Shown here: piece by piece, positions 58,872-64,000 of the stretch
Layout: every line of letters begins with the position of its first letter
Numbering within the stretch: position 1 is the stretch's first letter
Assembly (NCBI GenBank): GCA_007123775.1
Contig: SLGK01000114.1
Span: forward strand, 1-64,000
From: Anaerolineae bacterium
Lineage (GTDB): Bacteria; Chloroflexota; Anaerolineae; Promineifilales; Promineifilaceae
Direction: 5' to 3'
Length of the DNA: 64,000 nucleotides
Made by a program: the position numbers and the translations under genes
Notes under the pieces: generated by a model
Told to the model about the DNA's origin: nothing
Database searches by the model: none
The model's input: only the letters and a program-made list of their open reading frames with translations

Positions 58872-59804
58872 CTAACCTGCCCTTGGTACAGATTGTGGTG
58901 CGATATGGTCCAATATACGCTGCAACTGAGCTTTGATGTCTGGTGCGAGCTGCATTGTTTGCACAAGCTGGTATGCTTCCTGCCGGATAAGTGACATTTG
59001 GGTCACTAAGTAAACTACAGCACCACTACCAATAATCAGCCGATGGGCCAACTCTGCCTTTTCTGATTCAGAAACGGCCGTATCAAGCAACGCCAGTAAA
59101 GCTTCTTTTTGGGCCTGTGGCAGCACGGTTACTGCATAACCAACAGGTAAACTATGCTTTGCAGCAGCAAATAAATCCTCTTTTGAAGCCAAATCAACTA
59201 GATCATCATGAATTTGGTCCAACAAACCCAGTTTGTGACCAAATTGACGATATAAGTTTAACTCCTGATGGTCAGCACAGGCAACATAGCCACCAGCCCA
59301 ACAAACCAAGCCTAGACTGGTACCAGATTTTGTCTCAGCGATTTGCCAACTTTTCTCCAGCGAGGGTGACGATAGGGACAGGTCTTCATGTTGACCAGCA
59401 CAAGTCTGTAACAAGCCAACATGAAAGCCTTCACGAATTGCTTGAGCCGATTCCACAGCTACCCCGCTTGCTTCTAGCTGACTGAGCAAGTAGCCGGCTG
59501 TGAAGATAAGCCCCGTGGACACGTTTAAGTCCACGGGCATGGTTCCCGTTTCGGCGTTGCCATCCTCAATATCGTCGAGTATGCGGGCCGCGTGCCTTAG
59601 CAAATGCCACGCTGACACAATTGGCATAACCTGTTGGCGACTACCGCCATTTGCCTCACATAGCAGTATTGGTAGTGCCGACAGTTTATGTCCAGCTTCG
59701 TTATTTGGTTGGGTCAGTTTGCAACTTCGTCTTAGGGCATCTGCGTAAGCTTGATTGATATGAGGATTAGACCATAGTGGGTCGACCAGTGAAGGTTCAA
59801 TCAT
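58872..59804 (-). CDS. comQ: ComQ-like isoprenyl transferase (polyprenyl-synthetase fold)
   Basis: Protein of 310 residues in the trans-prenyl-diphosphate-synthase fold. The first Asp-rich motif is DDIED at residues 77-81 and the second is DQIHDD at 196-201, both able to bind Mg-diphosphate. It is adjacent to the ComX-like peptide gene (18 bp downstream). ComQ attaches farnesyl or geranyl to a conserved Trp of ComX; here W70 of the neighbour. A role only in lipid biosynthesis is the alternative, but its position between a small peptide and a kinase argues for ComQ. Confidence 0.78.
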   Translation of the reverse strand: MIEPSLVDPLWSNPHINQAYADALRRSCKLTQPNNEAGHKLSALPILLCEANGGSRQQVMPIVSAWHLLRHAARILDDIEDGNAETGTMPVDLNVSTGLIFTAGYLLSQLEASGVAVESAQAIREGFHVGLLQTCAGQHEDLSLSSPSLEKSWQIAETKSGTSLGLVCWAGGYVACADHQELNLYRQFGHKLGLLDQIHDDLVDLASKEDLFAAAKHSLPVGYAVTVLPQAQKEALLALLDTAVSESEKAELAHRLIIGSGAVVYLVTQMSLIRQEAYQLVQTMQLAPDIKAQLQRILDHIAPQSVPRAG

Positions 59805-59822
59805 GTAACCATTCTACTCAGC

Positions 59823-60041
59823 TTACGGAACCCACTGCTGATCCGGTGACGGGTGGGGGAAGTAATCCTTTGCAAGCAGATCAAAGATGGTTTCTCCGTC
59901 TTGGATGAGGGCCAATATTGCTTGAACTTCTGCTGGGGCAATATTGAATCGGTCAATAATTACTTGTCCATTTTGGACGATCTCAGCCAGCAAAACAGGG
60001 TTGGAGACAATCTGATACACAACTTCATGCAAAGTATTCAT
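59823..60041 (-). CDS. comX: ComX-like pheromone precursor
   Basis: Peptide of 72 residues. Helical N-terminal half (LHEVVYQIVSNPVLLAEIVQ), then RFNIAPAEVQAI, then KDYFPHPSPDQQWVP. The spacing of NP-x-x-L, the F-x-x-x-x-x-E-x-x-x-I pattern and a C-terminal Trp three residues from the end follow B. subtilis ComX (tail RQWGD). Strong ribosome site GGAGGAAAAAA. It heads the operon comX-comQ-comP-comA1. ComX similarity is by eye; a general small-RiPP precursor of the same fold is the alternative. Confidence 0.72.
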   Translation of the reverse strand: MNTLHEVVYQIVSNPVLLAEIVQNGQVIIDRFNIAPAEVQAILALIQDGETIFDLLAKDYFPHPSPDQQWVP

Positions 60042-60536
60042 TTTTTCCTCCGATTACGAATGTATGGACCTAAACTACATTCTACCCCGTCTGTGATTTC
60101 TTTCCTAGAAATAAAGTCATTTTCTGACTATGACTTTCGCCTTATTGGAGAAAGTTGCTCCAGCACCTGCTATCTTTAACGAAGATTTCCAGCAACCCGT
60201 ATCGTCTGGCACGTGCGGTAGCTGCATTTCGTACCGTTTGAAGCTGACGTTACCGGCCGTTGGCACCACAATTACCCCCGTACCGGTCAGCTTGCCAAGA
60301 TGCAGCTTGTCCCCAATGTGCAAAACCGGGACTGGGTCACGCCGCAGTGAAACCGCTGCCCGCCGCGAGTTGACCGGGATCAGAAACATCGCCTGGCATT
60401 TAGGCGCAACGGCCGCGGCCAGGTCGCTGGTGACGCTTTACACAAAGAGCCTGGCCAGGGCAAATACGACGACTTTTTCGCTAGTTGCAGCAGAGCGCGG
60501 CCTGTTGCTGATTGTCTGAGCTGACCCAAGCAAACG
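60042..60536. other. intergenic region upstream of comX
   Basis: 495 bp. Apart from the inverted repeat, a minus-strand stretch of about 90 codons (60117-60389) is open and reads LRRDPVPVLHIGDKLHLGKL, but I recognise no family and do not call a gene. The segment before it (VTSDLAAA) also occurs near 38010. It may be debris from a larger gene. No promoter boxes confidently seen. Confidence 0.35.
60113..60137. promoter_or_regulatory. AAGTCAY-N9-RTGACTT inverted repeat upstream of comX
   Basis: AAAGTCAT and ATGACTTT arms separated by nine bases. It is about 72-96 bp upstream of the comX ATG. The same arms and spacing are found upstream of the second regulator. Candidate autoregulatory site. Confidence 0.65.
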
Positions 60537-61289
60537 TCAAAGCAACGGCCGTCCCCCATCCACAGGCACGATATTACCCGTCATCAAGGTCAGGGCGGTG
60601 GCAATAGCCCACACCGTTTCGGCAACATCTTCCGGCGTGGCCAGCCGCCCCAGCGGCGTCAGGTCAACCTGCTGCTGCAGGTAAGCCGGGTCCATCCGTT
60701 TGGCGTATTCACCCAGAACCCAACCCGGCGCCACCGACACCACCCGAATCTCAGGCGCCAGGGCCCGCGCCAGCGAGCGGGTCATGGAATCAATAGCCGC
60801 TTTGGAGGCGCAGTAGGCCACGTTACTACCCACGCCAGTTGTCCCGGCAATTGAGGAGATGTTAATGACCGTTCCCCCAGCGCCCGCCCGCAGCAGCCCT
60901 TTGAACGCCCGCACGCAGGCAAAGGAACCGCGCCAGTTGGTTTGAAAAATGCGGTCAATCCAGTCGTCGGTCAACCCATCCAGATCATCATGGGCTACTG
61001 GCGTGGTAATGCCGGCATTGTTAACCAACAAATCTACTCCACCATACTGTTCAGCCAGTTGTTCTGCCAGCATTTTCAAAGAAGCGCTGTCAGTGATCGA
61101 AGCGGCTGCCGCCAGATGATTTTCACCCGGCAGGTTGTCCACCAGCGCCTGCGCCCGCGCTTTCTCCAGCTCAAGCACTACCACCTGCGCTCCGGCACTG
61201 GCCAGCCGGCGGCAGATGGCCGAGCCAATACCCCCGGCCCCGCCGGTGACAAGCGCGACTTTTCCCTGCATTGAGTTATCTTGATTCAT
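60537..61289 (-). CDS. short-chain dehydrogenase/reductase (classical SDR)
   Basis: Protein of 250 residues. Cofactor loop VALVTGGAGGIGSAICRRLA (T-G-x3-G-x-G), NNAG at VDLLVNNAG, active site Ser in VINISSIAG and Y-x-x-x-K in VAYCASKAAIDSM. A sugar-, polyol- or hydroxyacid dehydrogenase. Start ATG 61289 or six codons later. Last gene of the four-gene cluster; the histidinol-dehydrogenase-like gene ends 81 bp upstream. Confidence 0.9.
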   Translation of the reverse strand: MNQDNSMQGKVALVTGGAGGIGSAICRRLASAGAQVVVLELEKARAQALVDNLPGENHLAAAASITDSASLKMLAEQLAEQYGGVDLLVNNAGITTPVAHDDLDGLTDDWIDRIFQTNWRGSFACVRAFKGLLRAGAGGTVINISSIAGTTGVGSNVAYCASKAAIDSMTRSLARALAPEIRVVSVAPGWVLGEYAKRMDPAYLQQQVDLTPLGRLATPEDVAETVWAIATALTLMTGNIVPVDGGRPLL

Positions 61290-61370
61290 GTACACCCACC
61301 AGGCGAGCGCAGAGATTGGCCGGGCGGACCTGGCCAATCTCCACGCTCCCAAACAGCGAAAAAAGAAAAA

Positions 61371-62669
61371 CTAATCAGCCGCGACCAGTTCGGGCTGCCC
61401 GTAACGCTCAACGCGCAGATCGGCCTGAGCTTTGTGCGCCCAGAAGCGTTCAATGGCGCACAGCCGGGAGCAGTATTCGCCAATCAGCACGCTGGCTTCA
61501 TCAGTAAGCACGTGTTGGTAAGTGACCGTCTTGATGTATTTGCCGACCCAAAGACCGCCAGTGTAGCGCCCTGCCTTTTTCGTGGGCAAGGTGTGATTGG
61601 TGCCGATCACTTTGTCGCCATAAGCAACGTTGGTGCGCGGGCCAATGAAGAGCGAGCCGTAGTTGGTCATGTTTTTGAGGAAGTAATCGTCGTCGGCCGT
61701 CATGATTTGCACATGCTCGCTGGCCACTTTGTCGGCTTCAACGCACGCTTCTTCCAGACTGTCCACCAGGATAATCTGGCCGTAGTCGCGCCAGGCCACG
61801 CCCGCCAGATGGGCTGTAGGCAGTGTTTCCAACTGCCGGGCGATCTCGGCTTCCGTTTCGCGGGCCAACTTTTCGCTGGTGGTAATGAGAACGGCCGGCG
61901 AGGTGGGGCCATGCTCGGCCTGACCCAGCAAGTCGGTGGCCACCATTTCGGCGTCTACCGTTTCATCAGCCACAACGAGGACCTCCGTGGGACCGGCCAG
62001 CAGGTCAATGCCTACCTTACCAAATAGTTGGCGCTTGGCCTCGGCCACGTAGGCGTTGCCAGGGCCGACCAGCATGTCAACCGGTTCCATCGTTTCCGTG
62101 CCCAAAGCCATGCGGGCAATGGCCTGAACGCCGCCGATGATGTGGATTTCGTCGGCGCCAGCAAAGTGCATGGCGGTAATGGTTTCAGCCGGTAACTCCC
62201 CTTTGATGGGCGGGGTACAGGCAATGACGCGCTTGACACCGGCAACTTTGGCCGTCAGTACGCTCATGTGAGCCGAGGCCACCATCGGATATTCGCCGCC
62301 GGGCACGTAACAACCAACGCTGTTGACCGGGATATTTTTGTGGCCCAAAATGACGCCGGGCAGCGTTTCGACCTCCACATCTTGCAGCGCCGCCTTTTGA
62401 ATTTCGGCAAAGTTACGAATCTGGTCCTGGGCGAACTTGAGATCTTCTATGGTTTGGGGGTCCACGGTGGCGACGACCGCTTCAATTTGTTCTGGCGTCA
62501 TTTTGAAGTCTGGTGGGTTCCAGTTATCAAATTTGACGGACAATTCGCGCACGGCAACGTCACCCCGCAGGCGAATATCTTCAAGAATGCCGGCAACAAC
62601 CTGTTGCACTTTAACGTCGGCAGCGTGGGCGTCGGCGTCACTAATCCCATGTTTTAATATTTTAGCCAT
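61371..62669 (-). CDS. histidinol-dehydrogenase-family dehydrogenase
   Basis: Protein of 432 residues with the family's conserved sections: [59 protein letters not shown], and the Zn/NAD region QAEHG then THTLPT-like [12 protein letters not shown]. No his operon genes are near, so a catabolic paralogue is more likely than HisD; the group includes the sulfopropanediol dehydrogenase HpsN. AAAGGAG lies in the end of the upstream aldolase gene. Confidence 0.85.
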   Translation of the reverse strand: MAKILKHGISDADAHAADVKVQQVVAGILEDIRLRGDVAVRELSVKFDNWNPPDFKMTPEQIEAVVATVDPQTIEDLKFAQDQIRNFAEIQKAALQDVEVETLPGVILGHKNIPVNSVGCYVPGGEYPMVASAHMSVLTAKVAGVKRVIACTPPIKGELPAETITAMHFAGADEIHIIGGVQAIARMALGTETMEPVDMLVGPGNAYVAEAKRQLFGKVGIDLLAGPTEVLVVADETVDAEMVATDLLGQAEHGPTSPAVLITTSEKLARETEAEIARQLETLPTAHLAGVAWRDYGQIILVDSLEEACVEADKVASEHVQIMTADDDYFLKNMTNYGSLFIGPRTNVAYGDKVIGTNHTLPTKKAGRYTGGLWVGKYIKTVTYQHVLTDEASVLIGEYCSRLCAIERFWAHKAQADLRVERYGQPELVAAD

Positions 62670-62672
62670 CAT

Positions 62673-63437
62673 TTACTCCTTTATTGTTTTGACAATTGTT
62701 TGAGCGGCCGTACTCAGCAGCCGCGTATCGGTGGAAATGGTAATAAATTGATAGCCCAGTTGGGCCATAGTCTGGCCGGTGGCGGCGTCAGGAACCCAAA
62801 TGCCGGCGATACGGCCGTGTTCCCGCGTTGTTTGGCCGATGTGGACCAATGCCTGGGCCAATGTTGGTTCGCGCATGTCCATGCCGGTCTGGCCCGTCAG
62901 CGACAGCCCCAGATCGCCCGGCCCGACAAAAACGCCGTCCAGCCCCGGGGTATTCAGGATGTCGTCCAGGTTATCCAGCGCCGGCTGCGTTTCGATCATG
63001 GCCAGGGTAACAATAGTTTCGTTCGCATATCGGGCATAGTCGGCCCCAGCGTAGACGCTGGCGCGGGTTGGTCCCAGGCTGCGATAACCCAGCGGCGGGT
63101 AGCGACAGGCGCCGACAAAGGCTTCCGCCTCGGCGCGGCTGTTGATCATAGGGCAGATGATGCCGTAAGCGCCGGCATCCAGCAGGCGCATAATCTGCGC
63201 CGGGTCGTTCCAGGTAGAGCGGGCCAGGGGCACGGTGTCGGTAGTGGCGATAGCCTGGAACATCGTGACCGCAGCCTGGTAATCGGCCAGCCCGTGCTGC
63301 AAATCAACCGTCAGGCTGTCCCAGCCGGCGTGGGCCATGATTTCGGCCGACCAGGAAGAGGGGATGTGCAGCCAGCCGTTAACGGCCGTTTTTCCTGCTG
63401 CCCAGATTTCACGTAAGGTGTTCGCACGCATGATCAT
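62673..63437 (-). CDS. HpcH/HpaI-family aldolase
   Basis: Protein of 254 residues. Conserved core: DSLTVDLQHGLADYQAAVTM with catalytic region GIICPMINSRAEAEAFVGAC and the metal/substrate motif YPPLGYRSLGPTRA, then VALAMIETQPALDN-like and VFVGPGDLGLSL. Class II pyruvate- or glyoxylate-type aldol cleavage of hydroxy-keto acids is the family reaction. It touches the dehydrogenase gene downstream (no gap) and is 11 bp after the SnoaL-like gene. Confidence 0.88.
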   Translation of the reverse strand: MIMRANTLREIWAAGKTAVNGWLHIPSSWSAEIMAHAGWDSLTVDLQHGLADYQAAVTMFQAIATTDTVPLARSTWNDPAQIMRLLDAGAYGIICPMINSRAEAEAFVGACRYPPLGYRSLGPTRASVYAGADYARYANETIVTLAMIETQPALDNLDDILNTPGLDGVFVGPGDLGLSLTGQTGMDMREPTLAQALVHIGQTTREHGRIAGIWVPDAATGQTMAQLGYQFITISTDTRLLSTAAQTIVKTIKE

Positions 63438-63448
63438 TTTTCCTTATC

Positions 63449-64000
63449 TCAGGCCTTGCTGCCCACCAGCCAGTGGCCAATACTGGCCGATTTGCTGTGC
63501 TGGCTGCGCATCCGACCAAAAACATCTACCCCCATCTGGAGCAACAGGTGGGGAATATCAAACGGGACCCAATTTTCGACAATGGTGTTTTCATCACAGC
63601 GATAAAAATCCATCACGCGCATGGCCACCCGCCTGCCCGTAGCCGGCACACCGAGAAAATCGTGGCCCAGATGCGTGGCTTGCAGGTAAGCCCAGCCGCC
63701 GGTAACGGCGTAACGGCCGTCGCCGATACGGATAAAGTGTCCCACGTCACTACCGCCCCGATCCGGAAAAGCCACCAGAAACGGAATCTGGTGGTAGTCC
63801 TCAAACCCCTTTAAGCCCCGTGTGGTGCCAATGCCGGCCGGACCGTACCACATGAAATGGGGATGCCAATGCCTTACCATCTCCATTTCATCCAGCACTG
63901 CACGGGTCGGCGGCCGGCCGCTATATTGCCCCAGGGCGGCGTGCATGTTGAGAACGCGCTCAATAGATTGCTGCGACACGGCATTATCCTGCGGCTGCAA
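63449..64000 (-). CDS. SnoaL-like (NTF2-fold) protein, 5' end outside the window
   Basis: 183 codons are visible and the frame is open to the window edge, so the true start is probably beyond it. Features: FMWYGPAGIGTTRGLKGFED, GGWAYLQATHLGHDFLGVPA, MRVMDFYRCDENTIVENWVP, as in polyketide-cyclase/ester-cyclase-like SnoaL proteins found in catabolic clusters. Probably first of the visible genes of the aldolase/dehydrogenase operon. Confidence 0.75.
   Translation of the reverse strand: MQPQDNAVSQQSIERVLNMHAALGQYSGRPPTRAVLDEMEMVRHWHPHFMWYGPAGIGTTRGLKGFEDYHQIPFLVAFPDRGGSDVGHFIRIGDGRYAVTGGWAYLQATHLGHDFLGVPATGRRVAMRVMDFYRCDENTIVENWVPFDIPHLLLQMGVDVFGRMRSQHSKSASIGHWLVGSKA

Noticed and set aside
59823-60041. 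Reading the 72-residue peptide as a second lanthipeptide precursor
   Set aside because: It has no Cys at all and no GG site, so LanM-type rings cannot form.
60117-60389. Possible 90-codon gene upstream of comX
   Set aside because: No ribosome site, no recognisable family, and it overlaps the candidate operator. Listed only as an open stretch.
61371-62669. Calling the HisD-family gene histidinol dehydrogenase of histidine biosynthesis
   Set aside because: No other his genes are near and the neighbours are catabolic, so the biosynthetic assignment is not supported.
1-64000. tRNA or rRNA genes, CRISPR arrays, intact insertion sequences
   Set aside because: No cloverleaf-like block, no regularly spaced repeat-spacer pattern and no transposase frame was found.

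Overview
The window looks like a chromosomal segment of a bacterium of the phylum Chloroflexota, probably an Anaerolineae-like lineage. This is inference: there is no rRNA or marker gene. The hints are the protein flavour, an archaeal-type AspRS under a T-box, an NHLP-type lanthipeptide locus, and the palindromic octamer ACGGCCGT, which I counted by eye about 75 to 80 times where about one is expected by chance.

Layout. 1-3.1 kb: a 5'-truncated response regulator and an ABC exporter operon. 3.3-35.9 kb: an accessory region, mostly on the minus strand, packed with single-gene enzymes (GNAT acetyltransferases, Nudix hydrolases, phosphotransferases, nucleotidyltransferases, methyltransferases, isochorismatase-like hydrolases), two toxin-antitoxin modules (AbiE and HigBA), miniature inverted-repeat elements, segmental duplications and fragments of dead genes. 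Around 29 kb a promoter, T-box leader and terminator precede a class II aspartyl-tRNA synthetase gene. 36-38 kb: a broken YhhN-like gene and an unknown membrane protein.

38.2-60.1 kb holds the main system. A five-gene minus-strand operon encodes a protein of unknown function with an HECAH motif, an HlyD-like adaptor, a C39-peptidase ABC transporter, a second NHLM-type ABC transporter and an ECF-S/HAMP membrane protein. Divergent from it are an NHLP precursor peptide (leader ending GG, core with three Cys) and an unknown helical protein. A ProcM-like class II lanthionine synthetase follows on the minus strand. Next come a MinD-like ATPase, a wHTH/cNMP-like/degenerate P-loop protein and a small wHTH protein, then a block in the order ComX-like peptide, ComQ-like prenyltransferase, ComP-like kinase, and two NarL-type regulators.

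My interpretation is that a comQXPA-type prenyl-peptide quorum-sensing circuit sits beside, and probably controls, a lanthipeptide factory. A 23-bp inverted repeat, AAGTCAY-N9-RTGACTT, occurs upstream of comX and of the second regulator, at similar distances from the likely starts, and is a candidate regulator-binding site.

60.5-64 kb: a catabolic cluster (SDR, histidinol-dehydrogenase-family enzyme, HpcH/HpaI aldolase, SnoaL-like protein) that runs off the window edge. No tRNA, rRNA, CRISPR array or intact transposase was seen.
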